A stretch of DNA of 55,848 nt, taken from the NCBI GenBank assembly GCA_934090935.1, contig CAKOKD010000007.1:1-55848 (forward strand), given 5' to 3'. A model generated the notes under the pieces. It did not search any database and had not been told where the DNA came from. It saw only the letters and a program-made list of their open reading frames with translations. Below, in pieces: positions 8,788 through 17,869 of this stretch (positions are counted from its first letter, which is position 1; each line of letters opens with the position of its first letter). Source of the stretch: an uncultured Bacilli bacterium (lineage in GTDB: Bacteria > Bacillota_I > Bacilli_A > RF39 > UBA660). Position numbers and translations under genes: made by a program.

Positions 8788-9915
8788 ATGGAAACAATAG
8801 ATAAAGGAGACACGAATGTAAATGGTTTCTTTGAATATCTTTGCGATATGGGATTAAATGCAAATGAGAATTTTGACAACCTAGAAATGCAATTTTTAAA
8901 AGATAACAAAGAAAAAGTGTATGAGAGTATTATTTCGTGGCCTGAATTTATAAAGGAACGAATGAATATTCTTCTTTTGCTTGGAATGTTTGGGAAAATA
9001 GGTTCTAAAGAATTTGAAGAAGAAAAGAAAAAAATAATTGAATGTGCAAATTCTTCTCAAAGTTATTTATGTTCATCAGAATGCATTTCATCAATATTTA
9101 CAGAAGAAGAATGGGAAGAGGTTTTAAAATCTTTCTATGAAAACAGTAAATTAGCATTATCATTACAACCTTTAAATATCCTCTATGTACGTGAAAACAT
9201 ACAAAACAAAGGCTTTAAGACTGATTATTTAGCTTTTAGAGATGAATTTGACAAAGTGAGAGAAGAATTTAATGTTTTTATAGATGAAATATATTCATCT
9301 CCTTTAGATAAGGATATAGCCTATAAATTGGATGATTTTATAAAACGTATCAACTCATTACATAAAAAGGGAATGAGTATTGTAAATATATGTGATAATT
9401 ATTTGTATTCTAATAGATGTGATGATGCTGAGATAAGCGGCGATTATTCGCTTGAAAGTTTAGCAACTATAGTTTCTAGCACTGATTTTAGTAAGGAAAG
9501 AATCGGCAAAATATTAACTGATATGATAAAATATTCTAATTATAGTGATCCAACAGAACTAGATATGGCAAGACACTATAAAAAGTTCTTTGGTGAAACT
9601 CATTTATCATATGTTTGTCTTTTACTTTTCTTACTTGCACAATCGGCTGTTACATATACTATTTTAAGCATAATAAATGATCTTGGTGATTTTAAATTGC
9701 CAAATTCTTTAATAGCCGTTATTACTGCAATTTCAACAACTCCTGCTATTTATAACATACTTAAAAGTACGGACGAAAATATGCATGATTTATTCTATCG
9801 TGAGGCGATAAATACTTGGTTTAAAGATGCAAGTAAGGCTGCTTCAATTCAATCAGGTAAATCAATTTTAAATATAAAAATAAAAGAACTAAAGCTTCCT
9901 AATAATAAAAGATAA
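8788..9915 (+). CDS. Unknown helical protein with C-terminal two-TM hairpin
   Basis: 375 aa, no family recognised. About 270 charged helical residues precede two hydrophobic segments, ~274-295 (VCLLLFLLAQSAVTYTIL) and ~306-324 (LIAVITAISTTPAIYNIL). A ~50-residue hydrophilic tail follows. The ATG at 8788 is preferred over an upstream TTG at 8770 because a G-rich GATGGGGA lies just before it. It is the second member of the repeated two-TM architecture in this locus, with its own promoter; it is followed 40 bases later by the next member with no terminator between. Confidence 0.78.
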   Translation: METIDKGDTNVNGFFEYLCDMGLNANENFDNLEMQFLKDNKEKVYESIISWPEFIKERMNILLLLGMFGKIGSKEFEEEKKKIIECANSSQSYLCSSECISSIFTEEEWEEVLKSFYENSKLALSLQPLNILYVRENIQNKGFKTDYLAFRDEFDKVREEFNVFIDEIYSSPLDKDIAYKLDDFIKRINSLHKKGMSIVNICDNYLYSNRCDDAEISGDYSLESLATIVSSTDFSKERIGKILTDMIKYSNYSDPTELDMARHYKKFFGETHLSYVCLLLFLLAQSAVTYTILSIINDLGDFKLPNSLIAVITAISTTPAIYNILKSTDENMHDLFYREAINTWFKDASKAASIQSGKSILNIKIKELKLPNNKR

Positions 9916-9955
9916 AACTTTTTAAGCTTATAATGAGAAGATTGGAGAGATTGTA

Positions 9956-10714
9956 GTGGAAAAACAAAACAAAGGTTTAAGCAATAAAGAACTTAGACAA
10001 ATAAAGAATGAATATGATGAATTGATATATAAACTTGATAAAGCTATATGTATAATTGAAAAATACTATAAGAATTCTAAAACGGAGTTTTTATATAAGT
10101 ATATTATAACTTTAGCTTTAGACTTTGCTCGAGAAAATTATGGTTTGTTTAAAAATCTTGAGGTAGATTTTAAAGATGAGGAAAACACTAAAAAGTTAAA
10201 AGAATTTGTATATAACATACTTCTTTATCTAAAATCTCTTGAAAAATCATATGGTGAAATTCTTCTATACCATGATTACTTAGCTAGTGGTGTTGATTTA
10301 GATGAGTTACGTATGCAAATTAATAGATATTTATATGGTGAAAAGAAAGCTAATAAGCTTGATGCTTTGAGCTCAGTAACTGCTGATTTGACATTCTACT
10401 CTATGAAGCTCTTTGTTGTTGCAGCTTTTCTTTCTTTGACTCTTCAAAATAAAAATTTTGTAATAGGAGATATACTTATCTTTCTTTCATTGCTAGCAAC
10501 TCATGTCATTGCAATCCGTTCATATCCTGAACTTGACTATGATAGTTATAAATCAGCAACGAATTATATGTCTGCTATAAGGAACGTTGAACAAGGTTGT
10601 TTTATAAACTTGACTGACATAAAAAAGGCAATTGATTTTGAAAAGGATTATATTCATGGATATATTTCAATAGATGATTTAAAGGATAGGACTTTATTTT
10701 ATTCTTTGAAATAA
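9956..10714 (+). CDS. Unknown small helical protein with two-TM hairpin
   Basis: 252 aa from a GTG start at 9956; GGAGAG at 9944-9949 supports this start. Residues 1-145 are charged and coiled-coil-like. Two hydrophobic segments lie at ~146-165 (MKLFVVAAFLSLTL) and ~168-187 (VIGDILIFLSLLATHVIAI), and a ~65-residue soluble tail follows. No family is recognised. It shares architecture with its neighbours on both sides and lies 27 bases before the vWA-like gene, so it is most likely co-transcribed and part of the same complex. Confidence 0.75.
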   Translation: MEKQNKGLSNKELRQIKNEYDELIYKLDKAICIIEKYYKNSKTEFLYKYIITLALDFARENYGLFKNLEVDFKDEENTKKLKEFVYNILLYLKSLEKSYGEILLYHDYLASGVDLDELRMQINRYLYGEKKANKLDALSSVTADLTFYSMKLFVVAAFLSLTLQNKNFVIGDILIFLSLLATHVIAIRSYPELDYDSYKSATNYMSAIRNVEQGCFINLTDIKKAIDFEKDYIHGYISIDDLKDRTLFYSLK

Positions 10715-10741
10715 TAAAATTATTAAGAAAGAGGTAAAAAA

Positions 10742-12916
10742 ATGAAACATATAATTAATAATCAAGGCAGAGAACTAGTGTTTTTTATAGATGCTGGTCA
10801 ATACATGAGTGATGAAATTAAGGAAAACATCGCTTATGGGTATTTTGAATTTCTCTTAGAAAGAAGCTCATGTGAATTTTTAACAGAGGTTACAACGATA
10901 ACATATGCTGATAGTAACTATAAAGCTGCTTATCGACAAAATATTAATCTATTGGATAAAGATATAAGATATCTCTTTGGAGAATATGGATATCCTCATC
11001 TTAGAAATGTGCTTAAGTCTAATTTAAGACAACTAAATGAAGATACAAACAATCCTGGAGTAGTTGTTATTTTTACCTCAGGAGTTAAGGACTATTCGAT
11101 TGGAGATAACCTAAAAGAAATAATTGATCAGCTTAAGAAAAAGGGTTGGATGTTTATCACATATAATTTGGATCTTGAAAAAAATGGAAATAATGAGCTT
11201 TTCTTGAGAAGTTTTCCTGAATTAGGGGAGTGGAATGCTTATCATTTTCACATAAAACCAACAAAGGCTGGTATTCATAATAGTTTTGTTTCTTTAAACA
11301 ATGTTTTAAATGAGTTATATTCTAAAAATATGTTATCAGATGATTTTTGTTTAGAAAATAATAATATCCTAAATAGTGTGGGAGAATTTCCAATGGACTA
11401 TTTTAAAAAAGATGCTAGTATAAATGAATATGCTGATATCGGTGAGAAAAAAATAGATAGATTGATATCTGAATTGATGGATATCGAAGATCCTGAGGCA
11501 TATAGAGATTGTTTAAATGATATTTTTAAGACTTTGAAAAAGTTTACAACTATATTTGATATTGTTACACTTAGTGATGTTCAAAAGGAAAATTTAAGAA
11601 AACAACTTGAATCTTTGAATAAAAAATGTGAAGATTTACCTAAAAGTGTGAACGAAGCAAAAATAGTGAAATCAAAATATGCTCTTCAAAGAGAAGTTAC
11701 GATAAAATTTAAAGAAGTTCAAGAATCAATCGATGATTTGTATAAAAAATGTACTGATATGTACAAGTTTGCAAATAAAGAGACATTCAAAGTTTATCAA
11801 AGAGGAATTGCGGAAAAGTATAAGAAAGAAAATAAAGAATATCTTTCAGTAATCAAAGAAGCGATGATCTATAATATTGATGATGTTTTATCAAAAAAGG
11901 ATGCAGTAAAAGAAAAACTTGATTTCATTGGTAATGTTTCACGTGTTTCTTATAAAAAGTATTTCCAACATATGTCATTTATGGAATTAAAAGAGCAATA
12001 TGAAAACTTGGTTTTAAGGTTTGACGATGAAATTGATAGAATAAAGGATACTAGAAGAAATCTTTATCAAAAAGGACCAATTGACATGGATAGGGATACA
12101 TTTGCTAATTCTTTATCAGTGCTTAAAAAGTTAAATGATAGTTTTAATAGCCTTATAAGCGATTTTGAACTTCTTGAGGATTATAAGGATAGTTATTCTG
12201 AAAAAATTGATAACATAGGAAAGATGCTAGATGAGGCTATTTCAACCATTTCATATCACAAAAACGTTCAAGTTTCTATGAGCGGTGAAGAATTTAAAAA
12301 TCTATGTGATGTATTTGATAAGCCTTTACTTGATAGGGAATCAGCCACTAAAAGCTTGGATGAGATAAGAGACGATTATCTTAATGCAATTGACTGGCAA
12401 TCTTTTGATAACATTTATGCTGATAGCCAAAAATTATATCAAGAGATAAATATGTATTTAAATGAATATCTCGAGGACAATCAATATTTAGACCTTGCTC
12501 AAAAATATGGAAAAGAAGCTTTTGAAGAGTATTTAACTGCAGTTGCAAACTTTGCTATGGCATGTAATAATAAGACAGATATGTATGATCGTTTATTGCT
12601 TTCTACTGTTGCTGGATGGGGATGTTTATTTTATAATTTAGGTTCGTTTTCTAAGAATATATATGATTATTTAGCTAAAGGTGAAAAGCCATCAATTGCT
12701 TCATTTATTTTTCATTTAGTTTTTACGGCTATTTCTGTGCATTTGATATTTAATGAACGTAGGACAACAAAAAAACTTGATGAAGAGCAAGATAGAACTT
12801 ACGATGAAGAGATGAAGGTTTTGACTCTATATCCAAAGATAAATAAAATTGCAGGTCATTTTGGTATTGGTCTAGAAAATAACAAATATGGAATCAGCCC
12901 AAAAGACAATAACTAA
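10742..12916 (+). CDS. Membrane-anchored degenerate vWA domain protein with long coiled coil
   Basis: 724 aa. Residues ~10-190 align by eye with the vWA domain encoded at 15078-15911: ELVFFIDAG against ELIFIIDAS, EVTTITYAD against NVTTALFAD, YRQNIN against YRKNIN, and HNSFVSLNNVLN against YNSFVALTEAIN. The metal-binding MIDAS is degenerate: DAGQY replaces DxSxS (Asp17 kept) and TSG (112-114) replaces TDG. Residues ~230-600 are long helical or coiled-coil sequence. Two hydrophobic segments follow at ~617-637 and ~651-670, then a short tail. I infer a metal-independent, structural vWA partner tethered to the membrane. A strong terminator closes this transcript. Confidence 0.78.
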   Translation: MKHIINNQGRELVFFIDAGQYMSDEIKENIAYGYFEFLLERSSCEFLTEVTTITYADSNYKAAYRQNINLLDKDIRYLFGEYGYPHLRNVLKSNLRQLNEDTNNPGVVVIFTSGVKDYSIGDNLKEIIDQLKKKGWMFITYNLDLEKNGNNELFLRSFPELGEWNAYHFHIKPTKAGIHNSFVSLNNVLNELYSKNMLSDDFCLENNNILNSVGEFPMDYFKKDASINEYADIGEKKIDRLISELMDIEDPEAYRDCLNDIFKTLKKFTTIFDIVTLSDVQKENLRKQLESLNKKCEDLPKSVNEAKIVKSKYALQREVTIKFKEVQESIDDLYKKCTDMYKFANKETFKVYQRGIAEKYKKENKEYLSVIKEAMIYNIDDVLSKKDAVKEKLDFIGNVSRVSYKKYFQHMSFMELKEQYENLVLRFDDEIDRIKDTRRNLYQKGPIDMDRDTFANSLSVLKKLNDSFNSLISDFELLEDYKDSYSEKIDNIGKMLDEAISTISYHKNVQVSMSGEEFKNLCDVFDKPLLDRESATKSLDEIRDDYLNAIDWQSFDNIYADSQKLYQEINMYLNEYLEDNQYLDLAQKYGKEAFEEYLTAVANFAMACNNKTDMYDRLLLSTVAGWGCLFYNLGSFSKNIYDYLAKGEKPSIASFIFHLVFTAISVHLIFNERRTTKKLDEEQDRTYDEEMKVLTLYPKINKIAGHFGIGLENNKYGISPKDNN

Positions 12917-12995
12917 ATTTTGTTAAATCGATCTAAAGTGCATAATATCTACAAGAATATTTTATTGTGTAATTGGCAATTTATTTGTTGAAATT

Positions 12996-13033
12996 GATAT
13001 TTATAAATGATAGTTATAAATATCTTTTTTTTT
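12996..13033 (+). terminator. Strong Rho-independent terminator after the vWA-like gene
   Basis: Perfect 11-bp stem GATATTTATAA (12996-13006) with TTATAAATATC (13014-13024), 7-base loop, then T9 (13025-13033). The rest of the 285-base gap 12917-13201 is AT-rich with no ORF, and ends in the promoter of the J-domain gene. Confidence 0.88.
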
Positions 13034-13149
13034 GAGATTATATTTATTTTATAAATTATTAAATATTAATGAAAAAATAGAAAAAAATTAATATTTCTTT
13101 TTCTTTTCTAGCATTGCTTTTTTAATATCTTTTTCTTAAGTGGAAAAAC

Positions 13150-13178
13150 TTGTGTTTATATAATATTTGCTATATAAT
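13150..13178 (+). promoter_or_regulatory. Promoter of the J-domain/vWA gene pair
   Basis: -35 TTGTGT (13150-13155), 17-bp spacer, -10 TATAAT (13173-13178), within the string TTTGCTATATAATA that also precedes the gene at 7649. Confidence 0.65.
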
Positions 13179-13201
13179 ACAAAGCAACTATGAGGTGAGT
13201 T

Positions 13202-15067
13202 ATGGAAAATTGGGAAAAGAACTGGATTGACTATTATCAAATTTTTGAGGTACCAATTGATGCTCCAGTAGAAGAAATTAAGAGAAGATATCACGAAATA
13301 CTAAAAGAAATTCATCCAGATAATGAAAATGGAAGTGAAGAATTAACTGCATTGTTAAATGAAGCGTATAGTATTTTATCGGATGAGAAAAGAAGAGAAA
13401 AATATAATGAAGCTTACATAAAAAAACAAAATGCTAGTGATTATGATACTTATGAAGAAGAACCAAGTTATGAAAGCGTCTATGATGACTATAATGAGAA
13501 AGAAAAATTTTATTCGGATAAGCTTGCGGCTTCAACAATAATAAAAGAGGAACTAGAAAAAGTAAAACTCTTAATAGACGCTATTGATGAATTGGCATCT
13601 TTAGATACTCTATTAAATATTGATGAGTCTACATATGAGTCGCTATATTCTAATATATCTGATAAGGTAGGAAATTTTATTTCATTAATGTCATCTTATG
13701 AAGGTATTATAAAAAGATATAATCTAGTTTCGGAAAAAGAATTTGTTGATAAAGCTGTTGAACATTTGTCAGAAAGATTTAATAGTTTATCTCAATCATA
13801 TTATGAAGAAGTCATTTTAATAAAAGAGAGAATAAATAGGAATTTTATAGAAGAGAAATATAATTATATATATAATGAAATCGATGATACTTTGACAGGA
13901 ATAAAAAAGATAATCTCTGAAATTGGTACAAAAGGTATTAGTAAAAATCAATATTGTTCAGAAATGGGCTTTTATCATAATACATATGAAATTATAATTG
14001 GTGAATTTAACAAGATATATGATCTTGCAAGTAAATATTCGATCGAATCGGTTTTAAAAAAACAAAATATATTAAAATCAAAACTACTTGAAATAGAAAC
14101 TTTTTTAAAAAAAACTTATTCTGAAGCGAAACAAATGTCTAAAATTATAAAGTTACAACTAGAATCTGAAGAATTAAAAAAGCAATATCAAGAGTTAGAA
14201 GGCAAATTAATTAGAATTATAGATATTATAAATAAACATCCAAAGAACAAAAAGGTTAAAATATTAATTGAACATTCCATTAATTTAATTCGTGAATTGA
14301 TTCCACACGACAAATATAGTTTTGAATCTGATTATTCTGTTGCTGAAAAAGAACTTAATGATATAAGAGGATTACTTGCTAGACATAACGAAGGACTTCA
14401 ATATTTAGAAGGTCTTGATTATATTATGATTCAAGAAGATTTTGATAAAATAATAAATGGGGTTACTAATGCATCTTTGGATTCTAAAAATGTAGAAGAA
14501 TTGATTGAAAAGATAGTCTTTGTAAAAATATTAGCAGATAGTAGAATAACTGATATTATAGAAAATAGAGTAAATAATATATCATACAATCTTAATATTT
14601 ATTTAAAAAGTTTTGAAAAGCTAAAGGAACTTCTAGAATTACTACAAAAATACGAATGTGCATCAATATCTATTATGGATATAATGGAACAACTTGACTA
14701 TTTTACAGAAGAAACAAGAAAAGCATATTGCCAACATATGGGGTTTAAATTAGGTTCTGAATTTTCAATAGTATATTCAGTCATCGCTAGTGCTATAAAT
14801 TTATATAAGGGATTTGTTTTAAATTCTGTTGAAATACCAAGGATAATAAGTAATTCTTTGTTTATCTTAATGTCTGTTTTACTAGTATTGATTGATAAAA
14901 AACTTTCAATGATATATTTAGATGCAAATGAAGAAAAGAAGAAAGCTTATAATGATTATTCTGAGTTATATGAATTATATACGGAGTATGAGAAATACAT
15001 AGAAAAAAATGAAGGATGTTTAATAAATTCTAATAAAATAAAAGAGAATTTGAAAAACGTGAAATAG
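13202..15067 (+). CDS. J-domain protein with long coiled coil and C-terminal two-TM hairpin
   Basis: 621 aa. An N-terminal DnaJ-type J-domain spans ~10-75: DYYQIFEVPIDAPVEEIKRR, HPD at residues 38-40, and LNEAYSILSDEKRREKYNEA. The intact HPD means it can probably stimulate an Hsp70 (DnaK) ATPase. There is no Gly/Phe region or zinc-finger domain, so it is not DnaJ itself. Residues ~100-515 are coiled-coil-rich. Two hydrophobic segments follow at ~520-540 and ~549-567, then a ~50-residue charged tail. The architecture matches the four upstream two-TM proteins. The vWA gene starts 10 bases downstream, so the two are co-expressed. I infer a membrane-tethered co-chaperone; its client is unknown. 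Confidence 0.85.
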   Translation: MENWEKNWIDYYQIFEVPIDAPVEEIKRRYHEILKEIHPDNENGSEELTALLNEAYSILSDEKRREKYNEAYIKKQNASDYDTYEEEPSYESVYDDYNEKEKFYSDKLAASTIIKEELEKVKLLIDAIDELASLDTLLNIDESTYESLYSNISDKVGNFISLMSSYEGIIKRYNLVSEKEFVDKAVEHLSERFNSLSQSYYEEVILIKERINRNFIEEKYNYIYNEIDDTLTGIKKIISEIGTKGISKNQYCSEMGFYHNTYEIIIGEFNKIYDLASKYSIESVLKKQNILKSKLLEIETFLKKTYSEAKQMSKIIKLQLESEELKKQYQELEGKLIRIIDIINKHPKNKKVKILIEHSINLIRELIPHDKYSFESDYSVAEKELNDIRGLLARHNEGLQYLEGLDYIMIQEDFDKIINGVTNASLDSKNVEELIEKIVFVKILADSRITDIIENRVNNISYNLNIYLKSFEKLKELLELLQKYECASISIMDIMEQLDYFTEETRKAYCQHMGFKLGSEFSIVYSVIASAINLYKGFVLNSVEIPRIISNSLFILMSVLLVLIDKKLSMIYLDANEEKKKAYNDYSELYELYTEYEKYIEKNEGCLINSNKIKENLKNVK

Positions 15068-15077
15068 AGGAATTAAA

Positions 15078-15911
15078 ATGGAAAACAAAAAATATTTAAA
15101 TAATTTAGAAGCAGCATTAAAAGTGAGAGAATCAAAAGGGAATATTGAATTAAAAAAAGAAAGTGCACTTTCCGCTCTTAACAATCTAGATTTTAGAAAG
15201 AATGTAAATGCTTTAGATGAAGTACATAAAAGATCATCTATTATTATAAAAGATGTTTCTGAACAACTTAGGAAAAAAGAAATAGAACTTATATTTATTA
15301 TAGATGCAAGTACTTCTTGCGATGATTATGTTGAAACTACTAAAAAGGGATATGATGATTTAATTAAAGCTAGGAAGAATTCTGTTGGTGTAACTAATGT
15401 AACAACAGCATTATTTGCTGACGAATGTCGATTAGTAAACTATAGAAAAAACATTAATCACGTTGAAAAATTAAAATATTTTGCCGATGGAAATACCTGT
15501 TTTTATGACACTTTATGCAAAACTATAAAACAAATAAGAAGTGAAACAAAAAATAGGGGTATTGTTGCAATAATGACAGATGGAAAAGATAATTCAAGTA
15601 AAAAATATAATATACAAGATGCTAGAAGATTAATTAGAGATTGTAAGAAAGATGATTGGATATTTCTATTCTTTGGTAGAATGCTTGAATGTGAAAAAAT
15701 TGCAGAAGAACTAGGAATAGATAATGATTATGTTGTTAAAATTGGTGAAAGTCAATCAGCAGTTTATAATAGTTTTGTTGCATTAACAGAAGCTATTAAT
15801 GATATTGAAGTTTATGGTGATATAACAAATGAATGGAGAGCCAAGGCAATAGAAAACAGCAAAAAGTCATCTAAAAAATTATTGCTAACTGATAAGGAAA
15901 ACAATGAGTAA
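15078..15911 (+). CDS. Soluble von Willebrand factor A domain protein with intact MIDAS
   Basis: 277 aa with no signal peptide or TM. After ~65 charged helical residues comes a vWA domain with the full metal-ion-dependent adhesion site: DASTS (76-80, DxSxS), Thr140 in DGNTCFYD, and Asp168 in MTDGKD. Such domains bind a partner acidic side chain through Mg2+. It is a paralogue of the degenerate vWA half of the protein at 10742. A GAGGA box precedes the ATG, and the gene follows the J-domain gene by 10 bases. I infer a cytoplasmic, metal-switchable adaptor of the two-TM complex. General resemblance to TerY-like vWA proteins is only at domain level. Confidence 0.85.
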   Translation: MENKKYLNNLEAALKVRESKGNIELKKESALSALNNLDFRKNVNALDEVHKRSSIIIKDVSEQLRKKEIELIFIIDASTSCDDYVETTKKGYDDLIKARKNSVGVTNVTTALFADECRLVNYRKNINHVEKLKYFADGNTCFYDTLCKTIKQIRSETKNRGIVAIMTDGKDNSSKKYNIQDARRLIRDCKKDDWIFLFFGRMLECEKIAEELGIDNDYVVKIGESQSAVYNSFVALTEAINDIEVYGDITNEWRAKAIENSKKSSKKLLLTDKENNE

Positions 15912-15966
15912 AATTTGAGCAAACAAATGGTTTAAGTAATAAAATTATATAATTATATAAATTTTG

Positions 15967-15975
15967 TGATAAAAT
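15967..15975 (+). promoter_or_regulatory. Extended -10 promoter candidate for the surface protein at 16002
   Basis: TGATAAAAT (15967-15975) has the TGn extended -10 form. No convincing -35 is seen upstream. Confidence 0.45.
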
Positions 15976-16001
15976 AGTAATAGAATATGGAGGGAACGAA
16001 A

Positions 16002-17129
16002 GTGAAAAAAATATTTCTATTGCTTTTTATTTTGCCGTCATTCGTGTTTGCAAGTGAACTTATATGTGATGATGGAGTATATAAATTGGATGATACTTTT
16101 AATTGTCGAATCAGTATGGGAACGAGTAACACATTTGAGGAAATAAAGGGTAAGTTAAATGTTCCTAAATACTTGGATTGCTCAAATATTACCTATGGTG
16201 ATGGAATTACTCCAAATAAAGATTTTTCAGACTATGAATTCAATGTTAAGGGAATAGGTAGTAAGAATATTTTATCTTTTAAATGTAAGGTTACGAGCAA
16301 TGTTGATTCGTCTGTTAAAGGAAGCATTTCGATAAATAATTTTTCCTATTCAGGTGTTACTGAAGTTTTAAGGAGCAACTCCGTTACAATTGTGCCTACT
16401 GATACATCTTCAAAGGGAGAACTTCCTAGGGATACTAGTAAAACCAATCTTCAAATAGAAAATATTACTTTTGATAATATAAAGTTTACGTTTTCAAGGT
16501 TTATAAGTGAATATTCTTTAGAAGTGGATAATTCTATCGATAGTATTAATCCAATCATAACTTTGGTTGATTCTACTTCTACATTTGAAATAGATAAAAA
16601 GAATCTTGATGTAGGAGATAATAAAATAAACATTATAGTTACCAATAAGGATGGAGATAAAAACGCCTATACTTTGAACATTAAAAGATTAAATGAGGGT
16701 GAAAAACCTTATGTGCGTGAGAGAGATTCAAGCGTTAAAAACATTGAAATAACCGGTATTTCATTTAATTTTGATGAAAATATCCATAGTTATGAGCTTT
16801 TAATCGATGATATTGTAAACAATTTAAATATAAATGTTGTGCCTAACGTTGATACATCTTCAGTAACAATATCTGGAAACTCTAATTTGAAAAATAAGAG
16901 CAAGATAATCATCTCAGTTAAAAGTGAAAACGGAGAAAACGAAAGCAAATATGTGATAAATATTAAAAAGAGGTTTGATATAAAAGAAAACAAAAACTAT
17001 ATAATTGGAGGAATAATTGGTATAGTTGTATTTATTCTTCTAATAGTTATAATCGTTACAAATAATAGATCTAATAAGAAGAAAAAAAGAATCGATATTA
17101 AAGATAAAATAGAAGTCGTTGATTTATAG
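16002..17129 (+). CDS. Surface protein with cadherin-like beta-sandwich repeats and C-terminal TM
   Basis: 375 aa. A GTG start at 16002 is chosen because TGGAGGGA (15988-15995) is correctly spaced and the protein then begins with a normal signal peptide (MKKIFLLLFILPSFVFAS). Two domains of the bacterial 'cadherin-like' beta-sandwich type follow (I recall Pfam PF12733): 'F..FISEYSLEVDN...DKNAYTLNIKR' and 'SFNFDENIHSYELLIDD...ESKYVINIKK'. A TM helix (IIGGIIGIVVFILLIVIIV) and a basic tail close the protein. It is therefore a type I membrane-anchored extracellular protein; the binding partner is unknown. It is a single-gene transcript with a terminator overlapping its stop. Confidence 0.82.
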   Translation: MKKIFLLLFILPSFVFASELICDDGVYKLDDTFNCRISMGTSNTFEEIKGKLNVPKYLDCSNITYGDGITPNKDFSDYEFNVKGIGSKNILSFKCKVTSNVDSSVKGSISINNFSYSGVTEVLRSNSVTIVPTDTSSKGELPRDTSKTNLQIENITFDNIKFTFSRFISEYSLEVDNSIDSINPIITLVDSTSTFEIDKKNLDVGDNKINIIVTNKDGDKNAYTLNIKRLNEGEKPYVRERDSSVKNIEITGISFNFDENIHSYELLIDDIVNNLNINVVPNVDTSSVTISGNSNLKNKSKIIISVKSENGENESKYVINIKKRFDIKENKNYIIGGIIGIVVFILLIVIIVTNNRSNKKKKRIDIKDKIEVVDL

Positions 17130-17140
17130 ACTTCTTTTTT
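17111..17140 (+). terminator. Terminator after the cadherin-like surface protein
   Basis: Stem AGAAGTC (17111-17117) with GACTTCT (17129-17135), 11-base loop, T-run to 17140. It overlaps the end of the CDS. Confidence 0.75.
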
Positions 17141-17209
17141 GTTTCTACTCATGTATCTAAAAAAATAAAGAACATAGATATGGTTTCTAGTTTAAAAGGA
17201 AACGAATAA

Positions 17210-17218
17210 TGGTATAAT
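17210..17218 (+). promoter_or_regulatory. Extended -10 promoter candidate for the TetR gene
   Basis: TGGTATAAT (17210-17218), with consensus -10 and TGn extension. The -35 is poor. A GTTTC...GAAAC inverted pair lies just upstream and could be an autoregulatory operator. Confidence 0.5.
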
Positions 17219-17238
17219 TGATATGAGGATGTGATATT

Positions 17239-17838
17239 ATGGGTAGTGTTCGTGAACCTATAAAAAAATCATCAATTGAAAAAAAACAAAGAATTATAAA
17301 ACTTGGTTTTGAATTAATGTGTGAAAAAGGCTATCATAATGTTAATACAGTTAATATTGCTAAATACGCTGATGTTTCGACAGGTATAATATATCAATAC
17401 TTTTCAGATAAAAGAGATATATTTATTGAAGGAACAAAAGATTATGCAAATGCGATACTTTTTCCGATGTTAGATGTTATTGATCAAAAATCAATTGATA
17501 AAAATAATATTGATGAAGTTATCTCTAAAATGATTGATAATTTTATTAAAACACATACTATGAAAAAAGAAGCTCATTAAGAATTAATGGCGATGAGTTA
17601 TCTTGATACAGAGATTTCAGCAATATTTAATAAAAGTGAAATAGAACTTACTGATAAAATTTCAAATATATTAGTTGAAAGTGGATTTTCTTCTGAAAAT
17701 ATTAGAGAGAAAGTTCATGTTATTATTGGAATAGTAGATAATTATTGTCATGAGGTAGTTTACCATAAGCATGATTCAATTGATTATAATGTTATGAAAA
17801 AAGTAATTATAAATACTATAAAAGGCTTACTTAATTAA
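17239..17838 (+). pseudogene. TetR-family regulator split by an in-frame TAA stop
   Basis: The 113-codon part (17239-17580) holds a typical TetR helix-turn-helix: IIKLGFELMCEKGYHNVNTV, IAKYADVSTGIIYQYFSDK and RDIFIEG. The stop TAA at 17578-17580 is followed in the same frame by ELMAMSYLDTEISAIFNKSE and a further ~75 residues of normal TetR C-terminal helices up to 17838. Reading the TAA as one residue gives a ~199-aa protein, the usual family length. The sequence around it (KKEAH-stop-ELMAMSYLD) suggests a Lys codon AAA changed to TAA. The first part keeps the DNA-binding domain but loses the ligand and dimer domain. Start site and spacing are normal, so the loss looks recent, or it is an assembly error. 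Confidence 0.85.
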
Positions 17839-17847
17839 GTCTTTTTT
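17823..17847 (+). terminator. Terminator after the TetR locus
   Basis: Stem AGGCTTA (17823-17829) with TAAGTCT (17836-17842, one G-U pair), 6-base loop, T6 tract 17842-17847. Confidence 0.65.
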
Positions 17848-17869
17848 GTTTGGATAAAGGCTAACTTAT

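Noticed and set aside
12917..13201. Possible small RNA or hidden gene in the 285-base gap
   Set aside because: Only a strong terminator and a promoter are visible; the rest is AT-rich without ORF or further structure.
7649..15911. Reading the J-domain/vWA locus as a known tellurite (Ter) or prophage island
   Set aside because: No TerD-like, integrase, phage structural or IS genes are present, and composition matches the flanks.
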